Positions 1 to 19,210 of a DNA stretch of 64,000 bases are shown here, piece after piece (position 1 is the stretch's first letter; every line of letters starts with the position of its first letter). This DNA is from Helicobacter sp. 13S00477-4. Its GTDB lineage: Bacteria > Campylobacterota > Campylobacteria > Campylobacterales > Helicobacteraceae. Made by a program: the position numbers and the translations under genes. The DNA is taken from assembly GCF_002272785.1 (NCBI RefSeq), contig NZ_MLAS01000001.1, positions 245,069-309,068 of the forward strand, in the 5' to 3' direction. The notes beneath the pieces are model-generated. The model saw only the letters and a list, made by a program, of their open reading frames with translations. It was not told the origin of the DNA and made no database searches.

Positions 1-2576
1 TTTTGAAATGATCGTCTTTAAAGCCAATATCCCCATCCGAACTCTTTGCAGTCACAAAACTAGCATCAGATGAAAAGATAGAATCTTTTTGAGTTAGCCT
101 ATAAAATGATGAAGTATCTTGTGCATCATCAGTATTGTTTGCCACGACAATGGTATTGCCTGCATCATCTTTTGAAAGGCTGCCATTCCCAAAGGTGGCA
201 TTGAGTCCAGAGATGAGATTTCCTTGAGAGATGTTGAGCTCACCAAATTGGAATCCTGTGCCTTGGATTTTTGCTTGATTATTAGCAAAAGAATCCAAAA
301 CTACATTAGTCCTAGTGAGTGAGACAGTATAGGTTGCTTGTTTGTCAGTTGATGACACTGCTGGACTGCCTAAGAGTGATATATTCGTCTTATCTTTGAT
401 CAAATCAATGATATTTTTATTAGTGGCAGAAAAATCCAAAGTGCCAATATTATCAAAATTAACGACTGAGCTTTTTGAGCCTCCATAGATTTCTACGAGT
501 TTAGATGACTTGTCTTTTGTATTACCAGAGCCATCATCTCCGCCAAATACAAAATTCATATTTAAATTTGCATTATTCCCATAGATATTACCCATACTTA
601 ATTGTTTGGAATCTGTAGTTTTCCTGAAATCAAAAGTCCCATCAATAATCCCATAATAATATGAATTACTATTATTCACACCAATATTCCCAATACTCTT
701 TCCTGCTGTATTGAGGAAAGTCAATAAAGTAGAGGATTTAAAACCTTTAATATCCCCTATTGAACTATTATCAAAAGTAGCATTAATATTTGAATTTTGA
801 TCAGTTTTTTCTCTCATTAGAGATAGGTTAGACAAATCAGAATCTTTGAGATTAATAGTTGCAAAACCCATACTTCCAATTTTTATGCTTATATTTGATT
901 CACTTGTAGTATTTTCAAAATCTATAGCAGAATTTTTACCATGAAATAACATTCCACCGTCGTTTTTGATTTTAGAATTAAGGAAAGTTACTTTGTTATG
1001 ATTATTTGCAATAAAAAATAAACCTAAAGAAGTATCTTTATTTACTTCAAAATTAGAGTCTTTGACCAAAAGATTAAAATCCTGGATACCACTGACATTC
1101 AAATTGACCATTTTCGCAGTAGAATTATTCTCAATAGTCATATCAAATTTTTTGAAGTAATCTCCACCACTTATACTAAATTTATTTATTGTTGCATTAT
1201 CAACTAAGAGTGAATTAGTAATCCTTGAATTTTTAACTCCAGATTTGAACTGCAAATCATCAATTTTTGAACCATTTTTCAAAGTCACGTTGTTGAAAGT
1301 GCCATTTAGTTTTACTTGAGAGATTTTTGAATTATCAAGAACGATATTATTTATCAAATTAGATTGTTCATTAGGAGTAGAAGTGTCTATACTACCTTCT
1401 ATCTTGGAATCTTTGAGCGAAATATTAGAGCTTAAGAGGTAAAAATGAGCTTTGATATTACTATTATTAGTCGCTGTGAGGTTAAATGTGTTTGCTACGA
1501 ATATTAGTTTGTTGGATTCATCTTTGCTTTGATTTTTATTGATAGTGGCATTGTTGAGGTTGAATGTAGATTTATTCCTGTTCCTATCGACATAATTTTG
1601 AAATGAAAAATCAGCTCCATTTGAAATATCAATTGAAGTATTGGAAGAGAATCCAAAATAGACATCTTTGGCATTCCATTGACTATCTGAACCACTTATC
1701 TTGATACTAGGACTTGGCGATCTATCCCCATAACCATAATAAGCATTCCATAAGCTCTTATAATCACCATTCCATTTCGCACCATCAGTAACAAGGATTT
1801 GATAATGTGCAGCCTGATCTGTAAAATTCCCATCCCACTCAGTGCCAGCACCACTCAGAGAAATAGTCTTTAGAAGATTTCTATTTGGGTTACCATAATG
1901 TGATAAATCCCCTTTCCATTTAGCTCCATTGCTTAGGAATACATTGAACCCATAATATGATAAACCTTCAACTAGCGTGTTAAGACCAGATGTTATATTC
2001 CCTACAAAGGCATAATTTTTATTTTCACCTGCATTAGCACCAGTATAACTTCCATCAAATTTCAAATTAGAATCCTTTCCATCATTTGAAACCAGCTGAT
2101 AAGTGATATTTCCTTTATAGAGAGAATTTTTAAAATCAAAATCAAAGTAACCAGGAATTTTATCATGCATTCTAAGTAAACTAAAGTTCCCTTGGAGGAA
2201 AGAGAAATCATCAGCATTGACTACAGAATTTGTGGCTTTGAGGTTAATAGTTTGATTAGTAGAAGCGAATTGATGATCACTTCCTCCATATTTCAAGGTA
2301 TAAACATCATTTTTTGAACTATCTGGAGTGAGTTTGATACCAGTTTTAAGGACATTCGAATTTTGATTGATAGTGGCTGAAGGGGTGGCTTCATCTGCTT
2401 TGAGCACTCCAGTGAATGGGAGCAAAAAAGCAGATAAGACGATAGAAACAATAGGGAAAAAATTTTTATTTTTGGGTTTTTGAGTTTGAAGAGACTTTGG
2501 AGAAAGGCTTTTTAAGGATTTAGCCCCCCCCCCCCATAGGTATTTTTGGAGTCAAGATTTTAGATTGAGTCATCAT
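1..2576 (-). CDS. Phase-variable autotransporter-like surface protein, partial, currently out of frame
   Basis: Reading leftward from tandem ATG codons at 2576 and 2573 (AAGGAAA ribosome site just upstream), the frame meets 12 G residues and stops at TAA 2522-2520. Re-reading with one G fewer or two more gives an open frame with no stop to the window edge, about 840 residues. That frame starts with an extended basic segment and a hydrophobic signal core ending VLKA-DEA, followed by an Asn/Ser/Thr/Gly-rich passenger with short recurring stretches (NSxI, DNATI, GAKWxGD), as expected of a beta-helical secreted passenger. The C-terminal barrel would lie outside the window. Family and ligand are not identifiable. 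Helicobacter VacA-like/autotransporter proteins are the best comparison, by inference. It is phase-off here rather than a decayed gene, because the downstream frame is intact. Confidence 0.75.
2524..2535 (-). repeat. Poly-G phase-variation tract (12 G on the minus strand)
   Basis: A run of 12 C on the plus strand reads as G12 about 14 codons into the surface-protein gene. With 12 G the reading goes GGC then TAA; 13 also stops soon, at CTA AAT CCT TAA; 11 or 14 G restores the long frame. Tract length and position match contingency loci of Helicobacter and Campylobacter. Confidence 0.85.
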
Positions 2577-2800
2577 CTTTAAGTTTCCTTATTATTTTAT
2601 TTTCAAGTCATTTTTGATGTGAATACAAAAAAACTTTTTGAGGGTGGGATTAGAACATAAATTTATTTAAAGTAAACTTAAACATTTAATTTTTTTGAAC
2701 CAAATTTTGAGTAGAACTATCGTTTCAAAGACCTATTTGAGACAAAACCAAGAGATTAAAATTTTTGGAAATTTTGGGAAAAAAGAAGGTATTTTTGAAT

Positions 2801-2880
2801 GAATGATAAGTTAAAAAAAATCAATTTCATTAACACATATGAATGATAAGTTAAAAAAAATCAATTTCATTAACACATAT
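2801..2880. repeat. Perfect 40-bp tandem duplication
   Basis: Positions 2801-2840 and 2841-2880 are identical over 40 bases. The right copy covers the last nine codons and stop of the Fic gene (residues ICVNEIDFF, stop 2851-2853) plus about 10 bases downstream. The left copy is non-coding. The protein end is unchanged because the stop lies inside the unit. It looks like a recent slippage or recombination duplication. Confidence 0.95.
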
Positions 2881-3951
2881 TCCTCTTTGGAATATTTCTA
2901 CAAGCTTTGTATTGATATAAAAATGATTGCGACCTATTTTACGACACTCTAAAATGCCAAGTTTCTGGCAGATTTTTAGGTACTTTGAAGCAGTTTGTCG
3001 AGAAATATCTATTTTATCTAATATGAAATTGATTTTTGTATAAGGGTGTGAAAAAATCAATTCAACTAAGTCTTTACTATAGATTTTAGGTGCATTGAGT
3101 TGAATCAAATCACTTGTTTCTTTGATGAGTTCATCAATATATTTTATCATTTTTATTGTCTCAATAGCAGTTTTTTCAACACCCTCTAAGATATATATTA
3201 TCCACTCAACCCATTTATTCTCTTCTCTGACTTTTTGTAAAAGATCATAATAAATATTTTTTGTCTGGATAATATAAGCACTCAAATATAAAATAGGCAA
3301 ATCAAGAACCTTCATATAAACAAGATAAAGGATATTCAATATCCTTCCAGTCCTACCATTCCCATCATAAAAGGGATGGATACTCTCAAATTGATAGTGA
3401 ATCATCGACATCCTAATAAGAGGATCAAGAGAATCCATATCCGAATTGATATATTTTTCAAGGTTTTTCATAAGGTGCAAAATATCATTATAGTCTTGAG
3501 GGGGAATATATTTGACTTCATTGGTAGAAGGATTTTTTAGTATCGTGCCACTTTGTTTCCTGAAACCTGCGTTATTTTGTTCAAGTTCTTGCTGTATCTC
3601 TAAAATATGTTTGTTTAAAAACAAGCCATCTTTTTTGATGAGTTCAAATCCTTTTTTGAGTGCCCTGCTATAATCTTGCACTTCCTTTGCATTTTGACTC
3701 ACTGCTTCATCACTAGCTTGGGTTAAAAATAATTCAGTATGTGTAGTGATGATATTTTCAATCTCACTTGAATCTTTTGCTTCTTGAAGGATTAAAGAGT
3801 TTATCAAAATATTTTGATTAGGGATAATCTTCATAAAACCATTTAGATTTCCTAAAGCTCTTGAAGCATTGATTAGTTTTTGATAAATCTGAGGGGTAAG
3901 ATTGATTTGTATGGGTAATTCCTGTGGCAAGAAACCTTTATCAATAGACAT
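2851..3951 (-). CDS. Fic/DOC family protein (probable AMP-transferase) with C-terminal winged helix
   Basis: 366 residues. Residues 192-203 carry the full Fic signature HPFYDGNGRTGR (catalytic His, then the nucleotide-binding GNGRxGR loop). Residues 61-66, SSEIEN, fit the inhibitory helix consensus S/TxxxEG/N, placed N-terminal to the core, which makes this a class II, intramolecularly inhibited Fic protein. The SGTI segment near 134-137 is also typical. About 75 C-terminal residues look like a winged helix, as in many bacterial Fic proteins thought to be toxin-like or regulatory. Fic proteins transfer AMP from ATP to hydroxyl side chains; the target here is unknown. It stands alone, with no separate antitoxin gene next to it, and its 3' end lies in the 40-bp duplication. 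Confidence 0.88.
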   Translation of the reverse strand: MSIDKGFLPQELPIQINLTPQIYQKLINASRALGNLNGFMKIIPNQNILINSLILQEAKDSSEIENIITTHTELFLTQASDEAVSQNAKEVQDYSRALKKGFELIKKDGLFLNKHILEIQQELEQNNAGFRKQSGTILKNPSTNEVKYIPPQDYNDILHLMKNLEKYINSDMDSLDPLIRMSMIHYQFESIHPFYDGNGRTGRILNILYLVYMKVLDLPILYLSAYIIQTKNIYYDLLQKVREENKWVEWIIYILEGVEKTAIETIKMIKYIDELIKETSDLIQLNAPKIYSKDLVELIFSHPYTKINFILDKIDISRQTASKYLKICQKLGILECRKIGRNHFYINTKLVEIFQRGICVNEIDFF

Positions 3952-4040
3952 AAATCCTCCTTAGACTATAAAATTTATTTTAACACAACTCATTGTATAA
4001 AAGTTAAAAAGGATTAAGACTTAAAAATAAAAAATGGGAG

Positions 4041-4083
4041 AAAAAAGGCGAAGGGCTAAGGGAAAAGGTAGGATTAGCCTTTT
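4041..4083 (-). terminator. Possible terminator at the end of fusA
   Basis: On the minus strand AAAAGGC and GCCTTTT can pair, with an inner GGCTAA/TTAGCC match that includes the fusA stop codon, and T-rich sequence follows. The geometry is imperfect with a large loop, so this is only a candidate. Confidence 0.35.
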
Positions 4084-6152
4084 CGTTTCTCTACTATCTC
4101 TTTAGCAATATTGGCTGGGACTTCACCATAATGGTCAAACTCCATTGAATAAGTCCCTCTTCCCTGCGTGGCTGAACGCAAATCAGTAGAATAACCAAAC
4201 ATTTCTGCGAGTGGGACAAAGGCATTGACGATTTTTAGCCCCATCCTATCATCCATAGAATTTATCTGACCTCGACGCCTATTGAGATCACCGATGACAT
4301 CACCCATATACTCTTCTGGGACTTCGACTTCGACTTTCATCATCGGCTCTAATAAAACAGGGCTAGCACTCCTACAAGCATCTTTAAAAGCCATAGAACC
4401 AGCGATTTTAAAAGCCATTTCAGAAGAATCCACATCGTGATAACTCCCATCATAAAGCGTTACTTTAAAATCCACGACCGGATAGCCAGCTAAAACACCA
4501 TTTTGCATTGCCTCTTGAATCCCTTTGTCTACTGCGGGGATATATTCTTTGGGGATGACCCCACCTGAGATTTGATTGACAAATTCATAGCCGCTACCAG
4601 CTTCTTTTGGCTCAAGCTTGATGAAGACATGACCGTATTGACCCCTACCACCTGATTGCTTGGCGTATTTGCATTCTTTATTCACTGAAGCCCTGACCGT
4701 CTCTCTGAAGGCAACTTGAGGTTGTCCGATTTCAGCTTCTACTTTGAACTCTCTTTTCAAACGATCCACGATGATTTCTAAATGCAGCTCACCCATCCCG
4801 CCGATGAGGGTTTGACCCGTCTCTTCTTGGGTACTGACTCGGAAGCTTGGGTCTTCTTCTGCTAATTTACCTAGTGCGACACCCATTTTTTCTTGATCTG
4901 CTTTGGTCTTTGGCTCCACAGCGATATGGATGACTGGCTCTGGGAACTCCATCCTCTCTAAGATGACAGGAGACTTTTCAGAACAAAGTGTATCCCCTGT
5001 CAAAGTATCTTTCAAGCCCACAAAAGCACAAATCTCACCGGCATAAACTTCTTTTATGTCTTCTCGCTTGTTAGAATGCATTTTGAGCAATCGACCGACT
5101 CGTTCTTTTTTGCCTTTTGTAGAATTCAGCACATAGCTACCTGATTCTAACATACCGCGATACACACGTACAAAAGTCAGCTGCCCGACGAAAGGATCAG
5201 TCATTATTTTGAAAGCAAGTCCTGCAAACTCACCATCATCAGTGGACTGGACATAGACTTCTTCTTCAGTTTTTGGATCAATGCCTTTGATATCAATGAC
5301 TTCAGTAGGAGCAGGGAGGAAATCCACGACTGCATCTAAAAGCGTTTGCACTCCCTTATTTTTGAATGATGAACCACAAAGCATAGGGATAAGACTCATA
5401 TTATGGCAACCAATTTTGATGCCTTTTTTTATCTCATCAACACTAAGCTCTTCACCCCCAAGATATTTTTCCATCAAGGCTTCATCTTGTTCGGCAGCTG
5501 CCTCGATGAGTTTTTCTCTATACTCTTGAGCTTTTGGCATCAGATCTGTGGGTATATCCTCAACATCATATTTTGCCCCCATTGTCTCATCATTCCAAAC
5601 AATGGCTTTCATCTCAATGAGGTCAACGACGCCTTTAAAAGTATCTTCAGCACCAATAGGGATATTGATAGGGATAGGGTTGGCTTTGAGCCTTTGTTTG
5701 ATTTGTGATTCTACATTGTAAAAATTGGCTCCAATCCTGTCCATTTTGTTTACAAATACCATTCTTGGGACACCATATTTATTAGCCTGTCTCCATACGG
5801 TCTCACTTTGAGGTTGCACACCACCCACAGAGCAAAATACCGCCACAGCTCCATCCAAAACACGCATAGAACGTTCGACCTCTATGGTGAAATCGACGTG
5901 TCCTGGAGTGTCTATGAGGTTGATTTGATAGTTTTTCCAAAAACAAGTCGTCGCAGCAGAAGTGATGGTAATGCCTCTTTCTTTTTCTTGCTCCATCCAG
6001 TCCATTGTCGCAGCACCATCATGGACTTCACCTATCTTATGGCTGACTCCTGTATAAAAAAGTATCCTTTCTGAAGTCGTTGTCTTCCCTGCGTCGATAT
6101 GGGCAGCTATGCCGATATTCCTGATTTTATCTAATGGTGTTTTCCGTGCCAT
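4074..6152 (-). CDS. fusA: Translation elongation factor G
   Basis: 692 residues, the normal bacterial EF-G length. It drives ribosomal translocation after peptide-bond formation and, with ribosome recycling factor, splits ribosomes. The GTPase motifs are all visible: P-loop [10 protein letters not shown] near residue 17, RGITITSA switch I, DTPGHVDF switch II and NKMD. The remaining EF-G domains run through to the end. It is the last gene of the minus-strand block rpsL-rpsG-fusA, 91 bp after rpsG. Unlike the E. coli str operon, tuf does not follow it but lies about 13 kb upstream, as in H. pylori. Confidence 0.99.
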   Translation of the reverse strand: MARKTPLDKIRNIGIAAHIDAGKTTTSERILFYTGVSHKIGEVHDGAATMDWMEQEKERGITITSAATTCFWKNYQINLIDTPGHVDFTIEVERSMRVLDGAVAVFCSVGGVQPQSETVWRQANKYGVPRMVFVNKMDRIGANFYNVESQIKQRLKANPIPINIPIGAEDTFKGVVDLIEMKAIVWNDETMGAKYDVEDIPTDLMPKAQEYREKLIEAAAEQDEALMEKYLGGEELSVDEIKKGIKIGCHNMSLIPMLCGSSFKNKGVQTLLDAVVDFLPAPTEVIDIKGIDPKTEEEVYVQSTDDGEFAGLAFKIMTDPFVGQLTFVRVYRGMLESGSYVLNSTKGKKERVGRLLKMHSNKREDIKEVYAGEICAFVGLKDTLTGDTLCSEKSPVILERMEFPEPVIHIAVEPKTKADQEKMGVALGKLAEEDPSFRVSTQEETGQTLIGGMGELHLEIIVDRLKREFKVEAEIGQPQVAFRETVRASVNKECKYAKQSGGRGQYGHVFIKLEPKEAGSGYEFVNQISGGVIPKEYIPAVDKGIQEAMQNGVLAGYPVVDFKVTLYDGSYHDVDSSEMAFKIAGSMAFKDACRSASPVLLEPMMKVEVEVPEEYMGDVIGDLNRRRGQINSMDDRMGLKIVNAFVPLAEMFGYSTDLRSATQGRGTYSMEFDHYGEVPANIAKEIVEKRKG

Positions 6153-6243
6153 CTGTTTCCTTAATATTTTTAAAAGTTTTTAATATTCAATCAATATGCA
6201 ATCAATGAAGGTCAAAAAGAAGGAGAGTGAAAACTCACTCAAA

Positions 6244-7112
<869 letters not shown>

Positions 7113-7148
7113 TTCTTGAATTCCTTTTTTAAAAATTTAAAATAAAAA

Positions 7149-7162
7149 TAGCACAATTCTAC
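7149..7162 (-). promoter_or_regulatory. Possible promoter of rpsL-rpsG-fusA
   Basis: Between the rpoBC terminator hairpin and rpsL the minus strand has TGTAGAAT (minus-10-like TAGAAT at 7161-7156), about 45 bp ahead of the start codon. The strong terminator before it means rpsL probably has its own promoter. The minus-35 is not clear. Confidence 0.4.
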
Positions 7163-7165
7163 ACT

Positions 7166-7200
7166 AAAAAATCTTTTGTTTATCTTAGAAAAACAAAAGA

Positions 7201-7203
<3 letters not shown>
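7166..7203 (-). terminator. Rho-independent terminator of rpoBC
   Basis: A perfect 12-bp stem, AATCTTTTGTTT (7202-7191) with AAACAAAAGATT (7181-7170), has a 9-nt loop and is followed on the minus strand by a T run. The first arm overlaps the rpoBC stop codon (7203-7201). It separates rpoBC from rpsL. Confidence 0.8.
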
Positions 7204-15873
<8,670 letters not shown>

Positions 15874-15965
15874 TCAGTAGAATTTAGAAGAGTCAAACAC
15901 TCCAAATAAGCTTAATCTTCATTATAAAATTAAGATTATTTAGAATGTCTTTATAAATACAAATA

Positions 15966-15996
15966 GCCCAAATGATAGAAAAATCTATCTTTGGGC
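15966..15996 (-). other. Hairpin between rplL and rpoBC (attenuator or RNA-processing site)
   Basis: GCCCAAA and GATAGA pair with TCTATC and TTTGGGC around a short T-rich loop, with a single bulged base. It starts about 24 bp after the rplL stop. No long T run follows. Its place matches the L7/L12-beta junction where other bacteria attenuate or process the message; the function here is inferred. Confidence 0.6.
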
Positions 15997-16019
15997 AGCA
16001 ACATTTTTTAATGCTAAGA

Positions 16020-16394
16020 TTATTTGATCTCAACTTTAGCACCAGCTTCTTCAAGTTTTTTCTTGAATGCTTCTGCATCTTCTTTATTTACACCTTCTTT
16101 TACATTATGAGGTGTTTTTTCAGTAGCTTCTTTTGCTTCTTTCAAACCAAGTCCTGTGATTTCTCTCACAACCTTAATGACATTGATCTTATTAGCACCG
16201 CTATCGAGCAAAACAACACTGAATTCTGTTTTTTCTTCTGCAGCAGCAGCTCCACCAGCAGCAACAGCACCAGCTACAACTGTAGGTGCAGCACTCACGC
16301 CAAATTTTTCCTCAAAAGCTTTTACAAGTTCTGATAATTCAAGGACTGACAAGCCTCCGATATAGTCTAAAATTTCTTCTTTTGTGATCGCCAT
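16020..16394 (-). CDS. rplL: 50S ribosomal protein L7/L12
   Basis: 124 residues. L12 forms the flexible stalk dimers that recruit and stimulate the translational GTPases. An N-terminal dimerisation helix ([14 protein letters not shown]), an Ala-rich hinge around residues 36-54 and the C-terminal factor-binding domain ending [13 protein letters not shown] are visible. It starts 17 bp after rplJ. Confidence 0.99.
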   Translation of the reverse strand: MAITKEEILDYIGGLSVLELSELVKAFEEKFGVSAAPTVVAGAVAAGGAAAAEEKTEFSVVLLDSGANKINVIKVVREITGLGLKEAKEATEKTPHNVKEGVNKEDAEAFKKKLEEAGAKVEIK

Positions 16395-16411
16395 AATGGG
16401 CTCCTTTTATT

Positions 16412-16894
16412 TTATTCTTGTTCTTTTTGTTTTTTTAGATTGTCCATTGCAGTTGCAAAATATCTTGCTGGAGCTGTCCAAACAGATAGCAACATTCCAA
16501 TAAGCTCTTCTTTGCTAGGCAATTTAGAAATAGTCATGATATGGTCAGAATCAACTTTTTCTTTGTCAAAACAGCCTGACTTCACGACGAATTTTTCTTT
16601 ATTTTCTTCAGCAAATTTAGCAACCATTTTTGATAATGCTATTTGATCATTACCCCAAATAAAAATATTTGTCTCTTTGAGTTCCAAATCAGGATATTGT
16701 GCATTTTTCATTGAAAGATTAGCTAAAGTATTTTTAACTACTTGGACTTTGAATTCTAAATCCCTAGCAGAATGCCTAAGCTTTTCAAGATTCTTCACGC
16801 TCAACCCTTTGTAATCACAAACAATCAATGCAGCTGCATCCTTGAATTCTGATGTCAAATATTGTACCGTCTGAGTTTTCTGAAGTTTGGTCAT
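16412..16894 (-). CDS. rplJ: 50S ribosomal protein L10
   Basis: 160 residues. L10 binds 23S rRNA and carries the L12 dimers on its C-terminal helix. The N-terminal half ([20 protein letters not shown]) is typical. A strong ribosome site (AAAGGAGG) precedes the start. A folded leader lies between rplA and this gene. Confidence 0.97.
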   Translation of the reverse strand: MTKLQKTQTVQYLTSEFKDAAALIVCDYKGLSVKNLEKLRHSARDLEFKVQVVKNTLANLSMKNAQYPDLELKETNIFIWGNDQIALSKMVAKFAEENKEKFVVKSGCFDKEKVDSDHIMTISKLPSKEELIGMLLSVWTAPARYFATAMDNLKKQKEQE

Positions 16895-16915
16895 TTTTTC
16901 CTCCTTTCCAGACTA

Positions 16916-16963
16916 GACTTATACAAGGAGATTAAAATCAATTAAGCAAATGCCCTTGTAGTC
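16916..16963 (-). promoter_or_regulatory. Putative L10 leader hairpin
   Basis: On the minus strand GACTACAAGG (16963-16954) can pair with CCTTGT (16928-16923) and, after a 3-nt bulge, AGTC (16919-16916), just ahead of the rplJ ribosome site. This resembles the L10-binding leader used by L10(L12)4 to repress its own translation in many bacteria. It is a by-eye fold, not a covariance-model hit. Confidence 0.45.
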
Positions 16964-16995
16964 TTGAGTCCAAAGATAAAACTTTTATCTAAAAA

Positions 16996-17700
16996 TTATT
17001 TAACATCCATCAATTCTTGCGAATCTAATTTAATAGAAGGTGACATAGTTAATGATAAAATACCACCACGAATATATTTTCCTTTTGCACTCGCAGGCTT
17101 AAGTTTATTAACCATTCTAAGAAACTCTAGCATATTTTCTTTTATCTTATCTTCTGCAAAACTTGCCTTGCCAATAGGAGCGTGAATATTCCCTTTTTTA
17201 TCGACTCTAAAGTTGACTTGTCCACTTTTTGCATTATTAACAGCTTTGAGTACGTCCATTGTAACGGTACCAGTCTTTGGATTTGGCATCAAACCTTTAG
17301 GTCCTAATATCCTACCTACTTTTCCAACAAGAGCCATCATATCAGGAGTGGCAATCACCATATCAAAATTCAAATTGCCATTTTTGATTTCATCTGCTAA
17401 ATCATCATCTCCAACAATATCAGCTCCTGCTTTTCTAGCTTCATCTGCTTTCAAACCTTTTGCGAATACAGCGACTCTGACTTTTTTACCTGTACCGTGT
17501 GGTAATACAACTGCACCTCTTATCATCTGATCGGCATGTCTTGGGTCTACGCCAAGCCTAAGAGCTATTTCAACTGTTTCATCAAATTTAGCAGATGCTA
17601 AAGATTTCACAGTACTCACTCCACTGCTTATATCATATATGCGATTGGGTTCAATTTTTGAAAGCAATCCTTGCAATCTTTTGGCTACCTTTTTTTCCAT
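16996..17700 (-). CDS. rplA: 50S ribosomal protein L1
   Basis: 234 residues. L1 forms the mobile stalk that helps move deacylated tRNA out of the E site. [19 protein letters not shown] near residue 130 is the family signature. It lies 29 bp downstream of rplK. About 100 bp separates it from rplJ, holding the leader and a small AGATAAA/TTTATCT stem. Confidence 0.99.
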   Translation of the reverse strand: MEKKVAKRLQGLLSKIEPNRIYDISSGVSTVKSLASAKFDETVEIALRLGVDPRHADQMIRGAVVLPHGTGKKVRVAVFAKGLKADEARKAGADIVGDDDLADEIKNGNLNFDMVIATPDMMALVGKVGRILGPKGLMPNPKTGTVTMDVLKAVNNAKSGQVNFRVDKKGNIHAPIGKASFAEDKIKENMLEFLRMVNKLKPASAKGKYIRGGILSLTMSPSIKLDSQELMDVK

Positions 17701-17729
17701 ACCTTAAACTCCATCTTTATTTTATTATT

Positions 17730-18155
17730 TTAATCAACTATTTCTACGCCCATACTCCTAGCACTACCTGCAACAATATTTTTAGCAGCTTCAAGGGTAT
17801 TTGCATTTAAATCTTCCATTTTAAGCGTTGCTATTTCCTCAACTTGTTTTTGAGACAATTTAGCAATTTTATTCTTCAATGGATTGTCTGAACCTTTTGT
17901 GATACCTGCAGTCTTTTTTATGAGATCTGTTACAGGTGGCTTTTTGGTGATAAAAGTAAAACTTTTATCTTGATAAACGGTGATGACAACAGGGATATTA
18001 AAATTACCCATATCTTTTGTCTTCTCATTAAAAGCCTTACAAAATTCCATAATATTAACCCCTCTTTGACCCAAAGCAGGACCAACTGGAGGGGAAGGAT
18101 TTGCCTTACCAGCAGGGATTTGAAGTTTTAACTCTCCAATAACTTTTTTTGCCAT
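17730..18155 (-). CDS. rplK: 50S ribosomal protein L11
   Basis: 141 residues. L11 binds the GTPase-associated centre of 23S rRNA and is needed for stringent RelA activation. The N-terminal [19 protein letters not shown] and the C-terminal [11 protein letters not shown] are clear. It lies 26 bp after nusG. Confidence 0.99.
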   Translation of the reverse strand: MAKKVIGELKLQIPAGKANPSPPVGPALGQRGVNIMEFCKAFNEKTKDMGNFNIPVVITVYQDKSFTFITKKPPVTDLIKKTAGITKGSDNPLKNKIAKLSQKQVEEIATLKMEDLNANTLEAAKNIVAGSARSMGVEIVD

Positions 18156-18181
18156 ATTTGCTTCCTTAAAAAAATATCAAG

Positions 18182-18715
18182 CTATACTATTTTTTCTACT
18201 TGTGAATATAGTATTTCTATAGGAGTATTTCTACCAAAAATAGAAACATTTAATTTTAGTTTTCTATGTTCAATATCATATTCCTCAACTGTTGCTGTAA
18301 AATTTGCAAAAGGACCTTCTACAATCCGAACAACCTCACCTGAATCAAAAGAAATTTTTGGTTTGGGAGCTGCACGATTTTTAACCTTTTCAAGGATATG
18401 ATTGATATCAGCTTCACTCAATGGAGTAGGCTTTTTACTCTCACCTATAAATCTACCGACCTTAGGGAGAGATTGTATTTTATGCCAAAGAGCTGTATCT
18501 AAGTCGACTTTTATAAAAACATAGCCCGGATACAAGCTTTGTTCGGTTACTTTATTTTTACTCTTCTTAGAAATATCAATAATATCTTCTGTAGGTACAA
18601 CAATCTCTTTGAGCCTATCACCAATATTGTACTCTTTGACAAGATTCTCTATTGCTCTTTTAACAGCCTGCTCGCTACCCGAATAAGTCTGTATAGCATA
18701 CCAATCTAATGACAT
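18182..18715 (-). CDS. nusG: Transcription termination/antitermination factor NusG
   Basis: 177 residues. NusG binds the polymerase clamp, suppresses pausing, and links transcription to Rho or the ribosome. The NGN domain (WYAIQTYSGSE, PGYVFIK, VGRFIGE) is followed by a KOW domain (GEVVRIVEGPFANFTATVEE). It begins 11 bp after secE. Confidence 0.99.
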   Translation of the reverse strand: MSLDWYAIQTYSGSEQAVKRAIENLVKEYNIGDRLKEIVVPTEDIIDISKKSKNKVTEQSLYPGYVFIKVDLDTALWHKIQSLPKVGRFIGESKKPTPLSEADINHILEKVKNRAAPKPKISFDSGEVVRIVEGPFANFTATVEEYDIEHRKLKLNVSIFGRNTPIEILYSQVEKIV

Positions 18716-18726
18716 AAAATCTCCTA

Positions 18727-18906
18727 TTACAGAATACTAGATACAGAAGCAGACAAAATAAGATCAACTAATGCTAAAAACAAAGTAATGATACTCACAA
18801 CAATAACAACAGATATTGAAGCATTTCTTATCTGCTCTTTTGTAGGAAAAATCACCTTTGATAATTCTTCTTTAGCCAACCTATAATATAAAAATATTTT
18901 TTTCAT
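18727..18906 (-). CDS. secE: Preprotein translocase subunit SecE
   Basis: 59 residues from the ATG at 18906 (MKKIFLYY). A longer frame back to 18975 is rejected because it reads through tRNA-Trp. The short single-membrane-segment form is usual here: a cytoplasmic helix (KEELSKVIFPTKEQIRN) and one hydrophobic segment (ISVVIVVSIITLFLALVDLI). SecE clamps the SecY channel. Confidence 0.95.
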   Translation of the reverse strand: MKKIFLYYRLAKEELSKVIFPTKEQIRNASISVVIVVSIITLFLALVDLILSASVSSIL

Positions 18907-18942
18907 TAAAATCTCACTTCTAAATTTAACCCAATTTAAAAA

Positions 18943-19018
18943 TGGCAGGCCAGGAGGGACTCGAACCCCCAACACTCGGTTTTGGAGACCGACGCTCTAC
19001 CATTGGAGCTACTGACCT
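18943..19018 (-). tRNA. tRNA-Trp (CCA anticodon)
   Basis: 76 nt with CCA encoded. The acceptor stem AGGTCAG pairs with CTGGCCT apart from one G-T pair, and the T loop reads GGTTCGAGTCC. The anticodon loop CTCCAAA gives CCA, for Trp. It lies between rpmG and secE, the usual place in this lineage. Confidence 0.97.
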
Positions 19019-19037
19019 ATCAAGCTAGGAAAAAATC

Positions 19038-19196
19038 CTAACTTTTTAGCTTAACTTCCTTATGGATAGTATGTTTATTAAGCCTAGGGCAGAACTTTTT
19101 GAGCTCCAGTTTTTCCGTATTTGTTTTTGCATTTTTTGTTGTGCTGTAGTTAATATCACCACATTCAGAACATTTTAGCCCTATTTTAACTTTCAT
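19038..19196 (-). CDS. rpmG: 50S ribosomal protein L33
   Basis: 52 residues, [14 protein letters not shown] to EVKLKS. Three of the four zinc-ribbon cysteines remain: CSEC and the first Cys of the second pair; the last is replaced in FCPRLNKHT, as I recall for the H. pylori protein. It sits 14 bp downstream of tuf, with tRNA-Trp following. Confidence 0.95.
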   Translation of the reverse strand: MKVKIGLKCSECGDINYSTTKNAKTNTEKLELKKFCPRLNKHTIHKEVKLKS

Positions 19197-19210
19197 AGTA
19201 TTTTCCCAAG

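Noticed and set aside
2577..2800. A gene or promoter in the gap between the surface-protein gene and the 40-bp repeat
   Set aside because: No frame of note and no consensus promoter boxes could be supported; only AT-rich sequence and the ribosome site near 2585 are visible.
5281..6074. Plus-strand frames opposite fusA, and similar frames opposite rpoBC and tuf
   Set aside because: They are antisense shadows of strongly conserved genes with no ribosome sites or family features.
18907..18975. N-terminal extension of SecE
   Set aside because: It translates part of tRNA-Trp; the ATG at 18906 gives the normal SecE start.
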